Below, piece after piece: positions 8,211-17,966 of a stretch of 64,000 nt of DNA (position 1 is the first letter of the stretch; every line of letters starts with the position of its first letter). The stretch covers positions 1-64,000 of the forward strand of contig CAXXFJ010000017.1 in the NCBI GenBank assembly GCA_963677415.2, given 5' to 3'. The notes under the pieces were generated by a model, which was given only the letters and a program-made list of their open reading frames with translations, was not told the DNA's origin and ran no database searches. Source of the DNA: JAQUTK01 sp963677415 (lineage in GTDB: Bacteria; Bacteroidota; Bacteroidia; Bacteroidales; JAQUTK01). The translations under genes and the position numbers were made by a program.

Positions 8211-9287
8211 TTATGATTTACAGCTCTTTTGTTTGACAGTATCTGTGATAACCTTCTTGATACGCTCCTCATCATCCAGTTTACAGATCATGAGAACATC
8301 ATCTGTATCAACAATCAGGCAGTTTGTCATTCCGTCAACAATTACTGTCTTGCTACCATTCAACTCTTTAACCAAACAATTGGAAGAGTCTGTAATAAGA
8401 ATGTCATCCCCTCCGAGTGCATTATTTGCAGAATCTTTTCCAAGTTGTTGATAAAGCGATCCCCAGCTCCCTACGTCACTCCACCCAAAGTCTGCACAAC
8501 TCACATAGACATTTTTCGCGGTTTCCATCACTCCATAGTCAATTGAAATACTTTGGGAAGCTTCATAGACAGCATCCACGGCAGCCTGTTCTTCCGGTTG
8601 GTCATAATCATCCATGATCGAATAAAATCCTTTTGCGATATCAGGAAGATATTTCTCCAAAGCACTTTTGATAGCCAGGAGTGACCAGATAAACATGCCT
8701 GAGTTCCAGCTGTAATTACCTGCAGCTACAAATTCTTTGGCACAGTCCAGTGTCGGTTTTTCTTTGAAGGCGACCACCTTAGTGATTGACTCAGTCTCTT
8801 CAGATACCTGAATATATCCATATCCGGTTGCAGGATAAGATGGCTTTATACCAATAGTAACCAATGCATCTTTTCCTTCTGCATACTGCATATCATCCAA
8901 AACCACTTTTTCAAAAGTCGATTCATCCAGGATCAACTGATCCGAAGGGGTTACAACAACTACTGCGTCAGGGTTCTTTTTGTAAATTTTATATGTGGCA
9001 TATGCTATACAAGGAGCTGTGTTTCTCCGCATCGGCTCGACCAGTACCTGTTCGGCTTTCAGCATTGGGAGCTGTTCCATGACGAGCTCTTTGTAGGCAG
9101 CACCGGTAACAACCAGAAAGTTTTCTGTTGGAATAAAACGGGCAAACCGTCCATAAGTCATCTGAATGAAGGTTTTGCCGATACCTAGTGCATCGATAAA
9201 TTGTTTGGGTTTATCGTTTCGGCTTAGAGGCCAGAACCGGCTTCCTATGCCGCCGGCCATAATAATACAATAATGATTTTTGTTCAT
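8211..9287 (-). CDS. manC: Mannose-1-phosphate guanylyltransferase
   Basis: Makes GDP-mannose from mannose-1-phosphate and GTP, feeding fucose and mannose glycans. The N-terminal pyrophosphorylase signature MAGGIGSRFWPLSR...PKQF, the FKEKP motif and GVMETAKNVYVSCADFGWSDVGSW segment are clear. At 358 residues it is the monofunctional form without a phosphomannose isomerase domain. It lies between yebC and the acetyltransferase gene on one strand with short gaps, so probably in one operon. Confidence 0.93.
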   Translation of the reverse strand: MNKNHYCIIMAGGIGSRFWPLSRNDKPKQFIDALGIGKTFIQMTYGRFARFIPTENFLVVTGAAYKELVMEQLPMLKAEQVLVEPMRRNTAPCIAYATYKIYKKNPDAVVVVTPSDQLILDESTFEKVVLDDMQYAEGKDALVTIGIKPSYPATGYGYIQVSEETESITKVVAFKEKPTLDCAKEFVAAGNYSWNSGMFIWSLLAIKSALEKYLPDIAKGFYSIMDDYDQPEEQAAVDAVYEASQSISIDYGVMETAKNVYVSCADFGWSDVGSWGSLYQQLGKDSANNALGGDDILITDSSNCLVKELNGSKTVIVDGMTNCLIVDTDDVLMICKLDDEERIKKVITDTVKQKSCKS

Positions 9288-9329
9288 GTTAGATTTATTA
9301 GCAAAGTGAGAGGAAAGGAGAATGGGAGA

Positions 9330-10061
9330 TCACTCCTCTTCTCCTTCTTTTTCTTTCATATTGTGATATACACTTTGAACATCCTCGTCGTCCTCAATCT
9401 TTTCGATCAATTTCATGACTTGGGCAGTTTGTTCATCGTTCAGTTCTTTCGTGTCATTTGAAATCCGTTCGAAATCCGCACTCAGAATCTCATAACCACC
9501 TTCTTCCAAAGCTTTCTGTATCGTATTGAAAGATTCGAAGGCACCATAAATTAGGATTCCGTCTTCATCCTGTTCAAACTCATCTGCACCGAAGTCAATC
9601 ATTTCGAGTTCGAGGTCATCCAATGATACACCCTCTTTTGGGGTAATCTTGAAAACACTCTTTCTTTCGAAGATAAAGTCCAGACTACCGTTGGTACCCA
9701 GCGAACCGCCAAACTTATTGAAATAACTTCTTACATTCGCTACCGTACGCGTTGTATTGTCGGTCGCTGTTTCCACAAGTACAGCAATTCCATAAGGGCC
9801 GTAACCTTCATATACAACTTCTTTGTAATCAGATTCGTCTTTTGATATTGCTTTTTTAACTGCCCTTTCAACAGTCTCTTTCGGCATATTTGCAGCCTTC
9901 GCATTATGGAATAAAACGCGTAGACGGGAGTTTGTGTCCGGATCTGGTCCGCCAGACTTAACAGCGATAGAGATCTCTTTTCCTATTTTTGTAAAAGTAA
10001 TGGCCATACTGCCCCACCGTTTCATTTTTCTTGCTTTGCGGTATTCATACGCTCTTCCCAT
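9330..10061 (-). CDS. yebC: YebC/PmpR family protein
   Basis: Member of the YebC/PmpR/TACO1 family, described as DNA-binding regulators and, more recently, as factors that relieve ribosome stalling. It is 243 residues. Typical features are MGRAYEYRKARKMKRWG at the N-terminus, the NMPKETVERAVKKA block, YGPYGIAVLVE, and an acidic C-terminal tail (KEKEGEEE). It begins 16 bases after pheT and is probably co-transcribed with it, consistent with a translation role. Confidence 0.94.
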   Translation of the reverse strand: MGRAYEYRKARKMKRWGSMAITFTKIGKEISIAVKSGGPDPDTNSRLRVLFHNAKAANMPKETVERAVKKAISKDESDYKEVVYEGYGPYGIAVLVETATDNTTRTVANVRSYFNKFGGSLGTNGSLDFIFERKSVFKITPKEGVSLDDLELEMIDFGADEFEQDEDGILIYGAFESFNTIQKALEEGGYEILSADFERISNDTKELNDEQTAQVMKLIEKIEDDEDVQSVYHNMKEKEGEEE

Positions 10062-10077
10062 ATTACTATCTATTTAA

Positions 10078-12534
10078 TTATCTAAGTTTTGCTTCGAATT
10101 TCTGAGTCAGATTGGTGATAATCTTAGTCATGATTGCATCAATCTGTTTGTCATTTAAGGTCTTTGTCTCATCCTGTATCAGGAAACTGACTGCATACGA
10201 TTTCTTTCCTGCTTCCAGATTCTTACCCTCATACACGTCAAATAATGTCACTTCTTTAAGTAATTTCCGTTCACTCTCCATAGCCACTTTCTTAATGTCT
10301 GCAAACTGAACTTCCTTATTTACAAGAAGCGCGAGATCTCGTTTTACTGAAGGGAATTTTGATATCTCCGCAAAAGTAACAGAATGGCTGCGGATTTCTC
10401 TGAGTAGAATGTTCCAGTTGATGTCAGCATAATAAACATCAGTGTCAATATCCATCTCTTTCAATAGTTTTTTCGATACAATTCCCGACACTGCCAGCTT
10501 CTTTCCTCCGATGTTTATCTGTAAGGCTTGGCTATAAATCTCATTTGAAAATTGAGAGACAACAAGCTTAGTTTCTTTAACACCAAGTCTGCGAAAGATG
10601 TTTTCCATATACGCTTTCAATTCGTAAAAACTGCTGGTCTCGTTTGCATGAGCCCATGAACCGGAAACTTTATTACCGGAAAGCCATAGACCAAGATGAT
10701 GTTCCTCACTGTAAGAAGAAAGGATATCCTCTTCTTTACGACGTTCTTCGTTTTTGAAATAGCAGTTTCCAAACTCATAAAACTTGATATCCCCATTTTT
10801 GCGGTTTCGGTTGTGAGCAATACTCTCAAGTCCGCCAAATAAAAGTGTCTGTCGCATGACGTTCAGGTCAGAACTCAGCGGGTTGAGCAATTCAACACAG
10901 TTTGCTGCAGGAAATGTTGTCAGTTCTTTGTAATAACCTCCCTTTGTCAGCGAGTTGTTTAATATCTCGTGGAAGCCACAAGCAGTCAGCTGTTCAGAAA
11001 TCAGAGTAACCAGTTCGTGATTGACCGGTTTCTGTGCATGAGTGAGATTGGATCTCTGTTCCGTTGTAAAATCGATGTTGTTGTAGCCATAAATGCGCAA
11101 AATATCTTCAATCACATCCACGTCTCTTTGTACATCGACACGATAAGTAGGAACCAATAGTGACATTGATTCTTCCTCTTCATGAATAACAGATATTTCC
11201 AGAGCATTCAGAATATCCTTAATTGTCTCTTTCGGGATCTCCTTTCCAATAAGTGTTTTGATTTTTGAAAAAGAGATATCTACAGGGAAAGGATTGATTT
11301 TTACAGGATAGCAATCTTTTATTTCAGATGAAATGGCACCGCCTGCCAGCTCTTGTACCATGAGTGCGGCACGTTTCAAAACGAAAACCAGATGATTTGG
11401 GTCACAACCACGCTCGTTGCGGAAAGAAGCATCAGTATTCAATCCGTGACGGCGCGCAGTCTTACGAATCCAGGTCGGATTGAAATAGGCAACTTCCAAA
11501 AAGACATCTTTTGTTGCTTCAGTCACCCCCGAGTCCAAACCGCCAAAAACACCTGCGATACACATTACCTCTTCACTGTTACAGATCATCAGATCCTTGT
11601 CAGCAAGTGTCCGTTCGATTCCGTCAAGTGTTGTAAACTTTGTTCCTTCAGGAGCAGTCCGTATCACGACCTTATTTCCTTTGATGTAGCTGGCATCAAA
11701 AGCATGCATGGGTTGGCCGAGTTCGTGAACAATATAGTTTGTGATATCCACAATATTATTGATAGGACGTAGACCTATTAATTTCAATTTATTCTGAAGC
11801 CATTCCGGACTCTCCTTCACGGTAACACCAGAAATAGTTAATCCGGTATATCGCGGACAAGCTTCAGTGTTTTCTACCACAACGTCGATGTCAAGATTGT
11901 GGTTTTGAATAGAGAATGCTTCCACAGAAGGCTTTTTCAGTTCAACTCCCTGGTTTGTCTGTCTCAGGAAAGCAGCCAAATCACGAGCCACACCAAAATG
12001 AGAGCAGGCATCTATCCGGTTTGGAGTTATATCTACCTCCAGTAAATAGTCACTCTTTATATTGTAATACTCTTTGGCGGGAGTTCCAGGAATTGCATTA
12101 TCAGGTAGTAGAATAATCCCTGAATGATCCGTTCCGATACCAATTTCTGCCTCACTGCAGATCATTCCGTTAGACTCTACACCACGGATCTTAGATTTCT
12201 TGATCGTAAAACTTTCGTTTCCATCGTACAGTGTTGTTCCATTTGTTGCCAGAACAATCTTTTTGCCGGCAGCCACATTTGGAGCACCGCATACCACTTG
12301 CAATGGTTCGCCCTCTCCGGTATGAACTGTTGTTATGTGGAGGTGGTCAGAATTCGGATGCTCAACACAAGTAAGAACCTCAGCGATAACCAAACCTTCC
12401 AAGCCGCCTTTTATTATCTGCACTTCTTCTATTTTACCAGTTTCCAAACCGATAGAGGTTAGTGCGTCAGCAACCTCAGCAGGTTGCAAATCAAAATTTA
12501 CATACTCCTTGAGCCAATTGTATGAAACATTCAT
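10078..12534 (-). CDS. pheT: Phenylalanine--tRNA ligase beta subunit
   Basis: Beta subunit of the alpha2-beta2 phenylalanyl-tRNA synthetase. The 818 residues contain, in order, the B1/tRNA-binding EMAP-like domain (about 40-150), the B3/B4 editing region, B5, the catalytic-like core and the C-terminal anticodon-binding fold (FPSVKRDLALLV...). The start MNVSYNWLKEYV is typical. The gene is not adjacent to pheS here. It leads a minus-strand run with yebC and has its own promoter. Confidence 0.96.
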   Translation of the reverse strand: MNVSYNWLKEYVNFDLQPAEVADALTSIGLETGKIEEVQIIKGGLEGLVIAEVLTCVEHPNSDHLHITTVHTGEGEPLQVVCGAPNVAAGKKIVLATNGTTLYDGNESFTIKKSKIRGVESNGMICSEAEIGIGTDHSGIILLPDNAIPGTPAKEYYNIKSDYLLEVDITPNRIDACSHFGVARDLAAFLRQTNQGVELKKPSVEAFSIQNHNLDIDVVVENTEACPRYTGLTISGVTVKESPEWLQNKLKLIGLRPINNIVDITNYIVHELGQPMHAFDASYIKGNKVVIRTAPEGTKFTTLDGIERTLADKDLMICNSEEVMCIAGVFGGLDSGVTEATKDVFLEVAYFNPTWIRKTARRHGLNTDASFRNERGCDPNHLVFVLKRAALMVQELAGGAISSEIKDCYPVKINPFPVDISFSKIKTLIGKEIPKETIKDILNALEISVIHEEEESMSLLVPTYRVDVQRDVDVIEDILRIYGYNNIDFTTEQRSNLTHAQKPVNHELVTLISEQLTACGFHEILNNSLTKGGYYKELTTFPAANCVELLNPLSSDLNVMRQTLLFGGLESIAHNRNRKNGDIKFYEFGNCYFKNEERRKEEDILSSYSEEHHLGLWLSGNKVSGSWAHANETSSFYELKAYMENIFRRLGVKETKLVVSQFSNEIYSQALQINIGGKKLAVSGIVSKKLLKEMDIDTDVYYADINWNILLREIRSHSVTFAEISKFPSVKRDLALLVNKEVQFADIKKVAMESERKLLKEVTLFDVYEGKNLEAGKKSYAVSFLIQDETKTLNDKQIDAIMTKIITNLTQKFEAKLR

Positions 12535-12560
12535 TGAAATCCATTTTTTTATTTAGACGC

Positions 12561-12590
12561 CAAAGGTACTAAGTTTCTTCCACTCTTCAA
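12561..12590 (-). promoter_or_regulatory. Promoter of pheT
   Basis: Minus-strand TTG (12588-12590), 19-base spacer, TACCTTTG (12561-12568), 26 bases upstream of the start. A good Bacteroidetes-type match. Confidence 0.7.
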
Positions 12591-12685
12591 TCCGTATGTA
12601 TTAGAAATTTTGTTTTTCCCATCTCTTATCAAAAGAATCAGCGAGTTAATGAGATAAACAAGAATGTTTAAAAGATCTTTTTATA

Positions 12686-12693
12686 TACCTTTG
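12686..12693 (+). promoter_or_regulatory. -7 box upstream of murF-alr
   Basis: TACCTTTG matches TAnnTTTG, 34 bases before the start codon. A small inverted repeat, TTCGAAT...ATTCGAA, follows in the leader (12697-12715). Confidence 0.6.
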
Positions 12694-12727
12694 CCTTTCG
12701 AATATATAATTCGAAAAACCAGAAATA

Positions 12728-15199
12728 ATGGAATACACAATCGATAAGATAAGTGAGATGATAGGGGCGAAGATGACGCCATTATTCCCATCTTCCATAC
12801 GCTATATTTCAACGGATAGCCGTTCTGTCTCATTTCCCGAAGAGACTCTTTTCTTTGCACTTCGTTCGCAGCGCAATAATGGACATAAATACATTAAAGG
12901 ACTCTATCAGGCTGGTGTTCGTTCTTTTGTGGTCAGCGAGGAAGTGACGGGTCAGGAAGAAATGAAAGAAAGCAACTTCTTACTTGTCAATGATACGCTG
13001 GCAGCTCTTCAAATCCTAGCCACTAAACATAGAGAACTGTATAGAATTCCGGTTGTCGGAATTACCGGAAGTAATGGGAAGACTATTGTTAAAGAGTGGC
13101 TCTATCAGCTACTTCATACCGACATACGAATCACCCGTTCACCAAGAAGCTATAACTCGCAGATAGGTGTTCCTTTATCAATGCTAATGCTCGATGAAGA
13201 GAGTCAGCTCGGTGTTTTTGAAGCCGGTATTTCACAAACAGGAGAGATGCTTCGTTTAGAAAAGATGATCCGACCCACTGTTGGCATACTTACCAATATA
13301 GGAGAGGCACATCAGGAAAACTTTTCATCCTTGCAGGAAAAATGCATTGAGAAGTGCATTCTGTTTAAAGACTGTGAACTATTGATCTATTGTTCAGATA
13401 ATATTCTAATTAATCGTTCTATAAAGATGGCCGGTCTCGCATGCAAGCTGATGAACTGGTCTCGAAAAGATCAATCTGCCCCGGTGTATATCAGTTCGCA
13501 GGAAGAGAAAGAAGGTGAAACTGAGATCGCTTACAGGTACAACCATCATCCATACTCTTTAAAGGTTCCTTTTACTGATGAGGCTTCGATTGAGAATGCC
13601 ATCCATTGCCTGACGGTAATGCTTTTTGAAAATGTTTCGGAAAAGGTTATAACCAAACGGATGCATTTACTTGAGCCGGTAGCTATGCGTCTGGAAGTCA
13701 AAGAGGGAATTAATAATTGTATGCTGATTGACGATTCCTATAACTCCGATCTTAACTCACTGGCAATTGCTCTCGACTTTCAGGCACGGAGAACTATAAA
13801 GGCGGGGACTAAGCGTACAGTCATCCTGTCGGATATACTTCAGAGTGGCATGCCTTCTTTCGAACTTTATGCCACAGTGAATCACCTGATGGTTGGCCGA
13901 AATATAGACAAGCTGATAGGCATTGGCCCTGAAATCGTTTCGCAATCATCCTTTTTTCAGATTCAAAGCTACTTTTTCCCCAATACAGAATCATTTCTGA
14001 ACTCTGAATGTTGCCGTTCTTTACGAGATGAAGTGATTCTGATTAAGGGAGCTCGTTCGTTCCGTTTTGAAAATATTTTCGAGCATCTATCCCTCAAAGT
14101 CCATGAAACAATTCTGGAAGTGAATTTGAATAGTTTGGTGGAGAACTTCAATTTTTACCGCTCCAGACTTAAACCTCAGACCAAGATTATAGCGATGGTA
14201 AAAGCATTTGCTTATGGAGCTGGTTCGTATGAAATTGCCAAGACACTGCAAGATCAGCGTTGTGACTATCTGGCAGTAGCAGTTGCAGACGAAGGTGCAG
14301 AATTGCGGAAGGCAGGTATCTATATGCCGTTGATGGTGATGAATCCAGAGATGAGTAGTCTGCCTGCCCTGTTTGACAACTCCCTTGAGCCGGAAGTTTA
14401 CAGCTTTCAACTACTTCATGCATTGATAGCAGCTGCAGAACGACAAGGCATATTCAATTATCCCATTCACCTGAAACTCGATACAGGAATGCACCGACTT
14501 GGATTTACACCGGAGGAACTGCCAGAAGTCACCCGCATCTTCAAGGACCAGAAGGCTCTGATGATTCGCTCCGTCTTTTCTCATCTGGCCGGTAGTGACG
14601 GACCTGAGCTGGATGATTACACGAAACATCAGATAGGGCTATTTACTCAATGTACGGATGAATTGCAAGCCGCGTTCAGCCATAAAATAATGCGCCACAT
14701 ATTAAATACTGCCGGAATCGAACGCTTCTCAGAGTCTCAGATGGAGATGGTGCGACTCGGTATCGGACTTTACGGCATCAGTTCAAATCCCAAAGTGGCA
14801 CCATTGATAAAGAATGTGAGTACGTTGAGAACCACCATCCTTCAAATCAGAGACCTCTCAGCAGAAGACACGGTAGGATATGGAAGAAAAGGAAAACTCA
14901 ACCGTAAGTCGCGGATTGCCGCCATCCCCATAGGATATGCAGACGGCTTGAACCGGCTGTTGGGCAACAGGAAAGGGAGCGTATATATCAATGGCAAGTT
15001 TGCACCCATCATCGGTAATATATGTATGGATGTAACCATGATTGATGTTACTGACATACAAGCCCGCGAAGGGGATTCAGTCATCATCTTCGGAGAAGAA
15101 CAGCCCGTCACAGTGCTTGCTGATAAATTATCTACGATCCCCTATGAAATAATAACATCCGTTTCTGACCGTGTCAAGCGAGTCTATTATCAGGAATAA
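12728..15199 (+). CDS. murF-alr: Bifunctional UDP-MurNAc-tripeptide--D-Ala-D-Ala ligase / alanine racemase
   Basis: A fusion that makes D-alanine and also attaches D-Ala-D-Ala to the peptidoglycan precursor. The 823 residues split into a MurF half (about 1-450, with ATP loop GITGSNGKTIVKEW) and an alanine racemase half (about 455-823). The racemase half has the PLP lysine in MVKAFAYGAGSYE and the YGRKGKLNRKSRIAAIPIGYADG region. This fusion is characteristic of Bacteroidetes. It stands alone on the plus strand and ends in a strong shared terminator. In the MurF half the ATP loop reads GKTIV rather than GKTTT, which should be checked for activity. Confidence 0.95.
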   Translation: MEYTIDKISEMIGAKMTPLFPSSIRYISTDSRSVSFPEETLFFALRSQRNNGHKYIKGLYQAGVRSFVVSEEVTGQEEMKESNFLLVNDTLAALQILATKHRELYRIPVVGITGSNGKTIVKEWLYQLLHTDIRITRSPRSYNSQIGVPLSMLMLDEESQLGVFEAGISQTGEMLRLEKMIRPTVGILTNIGEAHQENFSSLQEKCIEKCILFKDCELLIYCSDNILINRSIKMAGLACKLMNWSRKDQSAPVYISSQEEKEGETEIAYRYNHHPYSLKVPFTDEASIENAIHCLTVMLFENVSEKVITKRMHLLEPVAMRLEVKEGINNCMLIDDSYNSDLNSLAIALDFQARRTIKAGTKRTVILSDILQSGMPSFELYATVNHLMVGRNIDKLIGIGPEIVSQSSFFQIQSYFFPNTESFLNSECCRSLRDEVILIKGARSFRFENIFEHLSLKVHETILEVNLNSLVENFNFYRSRLKPQTKIIAMVKAFAYGAGSYEIAKTLQDQRCDYLAVAVADEGAELRKAGIYMPLMVMNPEMSSLPALFDNSLEPEVYSFQLLHALIAAAERQGIFNYPIHLKLDTGMHRLGFTPEELPEVTRIFKDQKALMIRSVFSHLAGSDGPELDDYTKHQIGLFTQCTDELQAAFSHKIMRHILNTAGIERFSESQMEMVRLGIGLYGISSNPKVAPLIKNVSTLRTTILQIRDLSAEDTVGYGRKGKLNRKSRIAAIPIGYADGLNRLLGNRKGSVYINGKFAPIIGNICMDVTMIDVTDIQAREGDSVIIFGEEQPVTVLADKLSTIPYEIITSVSDRVKRVYYQE

Positions 15200-15239
15200 A
15201 AAAGAAAGTGGGCATACTTAGTATGCCCACTTTCTTTTT
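15199..15239. terminator. Bidirectional terminator between murF-alr and hisS
   Basis: The 10-bp arms GTGGGCATAC/GTATGCCCAC, extended by A-rich and T-rich flanks, flank a 3-base loop. It serves the converging murF-alr (+) and hisS (-). Confidence 0.9.
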
Positions 15240-15255
15240 GTAAGAAGCTATTAGA

Positions 15256-16617
15256 TTAACGAAGCAAAGCAATCATTTGGTCCGGACTAACAAGTTTTTG
15301 TTCACCGCTGGTCATATCTTTCAGCATTACCTTCCCTTCATTCATTTCTGTTTCGCCCACGATTGCAACAAAAGGAATATTTTTATTATTCGCATAAGAC
15401 ATCTGTTTCTTCATCTTTCCTGCCTCAGGAAAAATTTCTGTCCGGACACCTGCTTCACGCAGTTGAGATACGATGGGTAGCAAAAATCTCATTTCAGTTT
15501 CTCCAAAGTTAACACACAAGACTTGAGTCGTTCCAACAGACGAAGCAGGGAAGAGGTCCAGCTGGTTTAATACGTCGTAGATACGGTCTGCACCAAAAGA
15601 GATGCCCACTCCAGATACGTTATCCAGACCGAATACTCCGGTAAGATTATCATATCTTCCACCACCACTGATACTCCCGATTTGCACATCTTTCGCTTTT
15701 ACTTCAAAGATTGCACCGGTATAATAATTCAATCCCCGAGCTAGGGTCAGATCCAACTCGAAGTCTGAAGCAATGCGCACCTGTTCCAGGGTATCCAGTA
15801 TATATTCGATTTCTTCAATCCCCTTCATACCTATTTGAGAAGTACTAAGCGTTTGTTTTAGTACGGCCAGCTTTTCACGGTTGGATCCTGCTAGTTGTAA
15901 GATGGGTTCCAGTGTGTGGATAGCATCCGGATTGATTCCTTTCGATGCAAGTTCCTCTTTGACTTTCTCCAGACCGATCTTGTCCAGTTTATCAATGGCA
16001 ACGGTGATATCCACGATCTTGTCAGCCTCTCCGATGATTTCGGAAATACCAGAAAGTATCTTTCGATTGTTTATTTTGATGCAAACCTTAATATTCAGGC
16101 GATGAAATACCTCATTAATCATTTGTACCAGTTCCACTTCATTAAGCAGTGAATCAGAACCAACCACATCGGCATCACATTGATAAAATTCACGATATCG
16201 ACCCTTTTGTGGACGGTCTGCACGCCATACGGGCTGAATCTGGAACCGTTTGAAAGGGAATGTGATATCATTGCGGTGCATAACGACATACCGTGCAAAA
16301 GGAACAGTTAAGTCATAGCGCAATCCCTTCTCCGAAATCTTATTGGTCAGCTTTGCTGTATTTCTTTCTAGCAATTCCTCGTTTGATACATCAGATAAGA
16401 AATCGCCGGAGTTGAGTGTCTTAAACAGTAGTTTATCACCTTCTTCTCCATATTTTCCCATCAGTGTAGATAAGTTCTCCAAAGCGGGAGTCTCAATCTG
16501 CTGAAAACCATATAAGTCAAATACCTCACGGATTGTATTGAAAATATAGTTTCGTTTCGCCATTTCCACAGGGGAGAAGTCCCTGGTTCCCTTGGGTATG
16601 GATGGAGTTTGTGCCAT
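15256..16617 (-). CDS. hisS: Histidine--tRNA ligase
   Basis: Charges tRNA-His. The 453 residues have class II motif 1 (PKGTRDFSP start), motif 2 (FQIQPVWRADRPQKGRYREFYQCDADV), the histidine-specific ARGLNYYTGAIFEV, motif 3 (GVGISFGADRIYDVL) and a C-terminal anticodon-binding domain. A promoter lies upstream, within the divergent region shared with the flavin oxidoreductase gene. Confidence 0.97.
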   Translation of the reverse strand: MAQTPSIPKGTRDFSPVEMAKRNYIFNTIREVFDLYGFQQIETPALENLSTLMGKYGEEGDKLLFKTLNSGDFLSDVSNEELLERNTAKLTNKISEKGLRYDLTVPFARYVVMHRNDITFPFKRFQIQPVWRADRPQKGRYREFYQCDADVVGSDSLLNEVELVQMINEVFHRLNIKVCIKINNRKILSGISEIIGEADKIVDITVAIDKLDKIGLEKVKEELASKGINPDAIHTLEPILQLAGSNREKLAVLKQTLSTSQIGMKGIEEIEYILDTLEQVRIASDFELDLTLARGLNYYTGAIFEVKAKDVQIGSISGGGRYDNLTGVFGLDNVSGVGISFGADRIYDVLNQLDLFPASSVGTTQVLCVNFGETEMRFLLPIVSQLREAGVRTEIFPEAGKMKKQMSYANNKNIPFVAIVGETEMNEGKVMLKDMTSGEQKLVSPDQMIALLR

Positions 16618-16644
16618 AATTTATTTCTTGTTTAATTCGAACGG

Positions 16645-16652
16645 CAAAGGTA
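16645..16652 (-). promoter_or_regulatory. -7 box upstream of hisS
   Basis: Minus-strand TACCTTTG, 27 bases from the start; a T-rich patch sits about 19 bases further upstream. Confidence 0.55.
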
Positions 16653-16722
16653 GCACAAAATGACCCATTATTAAAATTGAAGAGAGAGAATTATCATTCC
16701 TAGCAGCCACTTTAATGATCGA

Positions 16723-16770
16723 TGTGCACACATTTAGTTTTTTTGTGCACACATTTAGGGGCTTTGTGCA
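16723..16770. repeat. Three 21-bp-phased TGTGCA repeats
   Basis: TGTGCACACATTTAG occurs at 16723-16737 and 16744-16758, and its first six bases, TGTGCA, recur at 16765-16770. The copies start exactly 21 bases apart, two helical turns, so all would face one side of the DNA. They lie between hisS (-) and the flavin oxidoreductase gene (+), upstream of the latter's promoter, and resemble an activator or repressor array. Confidence 0.75.
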
Positions 16771-16811
16771 AAATAGTTTGCTAAAAGTAGTTCCGGAACG
16801 ATATTATGTCG

Positions 16812-16819
16812 TACTTTTG
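16812..16819 (+). promoter_or_regulatory. -7 box of the nitronate monooxygenase-like gene
   Basis: TACTTTTG, 24 bases before the start. A perfect 10-bp palindrome, GTTCCGGAAC (16790-16799), covers the place where a -33 element would lie, so it may be an operator. Confidence 0.6.
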
Positions 16820-16843
16820 TCTCGTCTTTAATATACTAACTAA

Positions 16844-17932
16844 ATGAAATCATTACAGATTGGAAATTTATCCCTCAATGTGCCTATTATTCAAGGTGGT
16901 ATGGGGGTTGGGATCTCACTTTCCGGATTGGCGTCAGCAGTAGCCAATGAGGGTGGAGTAGGGGTCATATCTTGTGCAGGACTTGGGTTGCTGTACAAGA
17001 ACTTAGCTGATAACTTTCAGAACTCATGCATTGCCGGTCTCAAGGAAGAGTTGGCAAAAGCACGTGCAAAAACAAAAGGTGTTATCGGAGTAAATATTAT
17101 GGTTGCGATGACAAACTTCTCAGATATGGTTATTACTTCTATTGCAGAAAAGGCCGATATTATATTCTCAGGAGCTGGTTTGCCATTGGATTTACCAAAG
17201 TTTCAAACAAAAGATAGTGTCACCAAATTGGTGCCGATAGTTTCTTCAGCACGTGCTACAAAGCTTATCTGCGAGAAATGGAAGACAAACTACGATTACC
17301 TTCCTGATGCGATTGTTGTCGAAGGTCCAAAAGCCGGAGGGCACCTCGGATACAAAAGAAATCAGATCGACGATGAAAATTTTTCTCTTGAGGTGATTAT
17401 ACCTCAGGTTGTAGAAGAAGTACGTCGCTTTGAAGAGAAATATCATCAGCACATTCCTGTCATTGCTGCAGGTGGAGTTTATACCGGTGCGGATATTGCA
17501 CGCTTTATAGAGTTAGGTGCTGAGGGGGTTCAAATGGGTACACGTTTTGTGACTACAGAAGAATGTGATGCATCTCCGGAATTTAAACAAGCTTATATTG
17601 ATGCTTCTGAAGGTCAGATACAAATCATTGACAGTCCTGTCGGAATGCCAGGAAGAGCTATCTTCAATAAGTTTATACAGCGCGTCAGAGACGGAGTGAC
17701 ACAACCTAAGTCGTGTCCTTTTCATTGTATCAAGACGTGTGATATCAATAAGAGTCCTTATTGCATCATGCTTGCTTTGTACAATGCGTTTAAAGGAAAC
17801 ATGGAAAATGGATATGCATTTTGCGGATCCAATGCCTATCGTGCTCAGAAACTCACAACAGTAAAAGAGACGATCAGTACGCTGATGAAAGAGATGAAAG
17901 AGAAGCTCGGAGAAAAAATAGGTGATAAGTAA
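16844..17932 (+). CDS. NAD(P)H-dependent flavin oxidoreductase, nitronate monooxygenase-like
   Basis: FMN-dependent TIM-barrel protein of the nitronate monooxygenase/2-nitropropane dioxygenase family, related to FabK enoyl-ACP reductase. Features are PIIQGGMGVGIS at the N-terminus, GPKAGGHLG (about residue 165), and the phosphate-binding VIAAGGVYTGADI and GAEGVQMGTRF. After the barrel is a cysteine cluster, CPFHCIKTCDINKSPYC (about 287-303), that could bind a metal or Fe-S centre. It is 362 residues. True substrate unknown; a fatty acid role is possible. Its promoter sits behind the 21-bp repeat array. Confidence 0.82.
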   Translation: MKSLQIGNLSLNVPIIQGGMGVGISLSGLASAVANEGGVGVISCAGLGLLYKNLADNFQNSCIAGLKEELAKARAKTKGVIGVNIMVAMTNFSDMVITSIAEKADIIFSGAGLPLDLPKFQTKDSVTKLVPIVSSARATKLICEKWKTNYDYLPDAIVVEGPKAGGHLGYKRNQIDDENFSLEVIIPQVVEEVRRFEEKYHQHIPVIAAGGVYTGADIARFIELGAEGVQMGTRFVTTEECDASPEFKQAYIDASEGQIQIIDSPVGMPGRAIFNKFIQRVRDGVTQPKSCPFHCIKTCDINKSPYCIMLALYNAFKGNMENGYAFCGSNAYRAQKLTTVKETISTLMKEMKEKLGEKIGDK

Positions 17933-17966
17933 GGTTAGAGCCTTAAAAATAGAAAAAGAATGAGGA

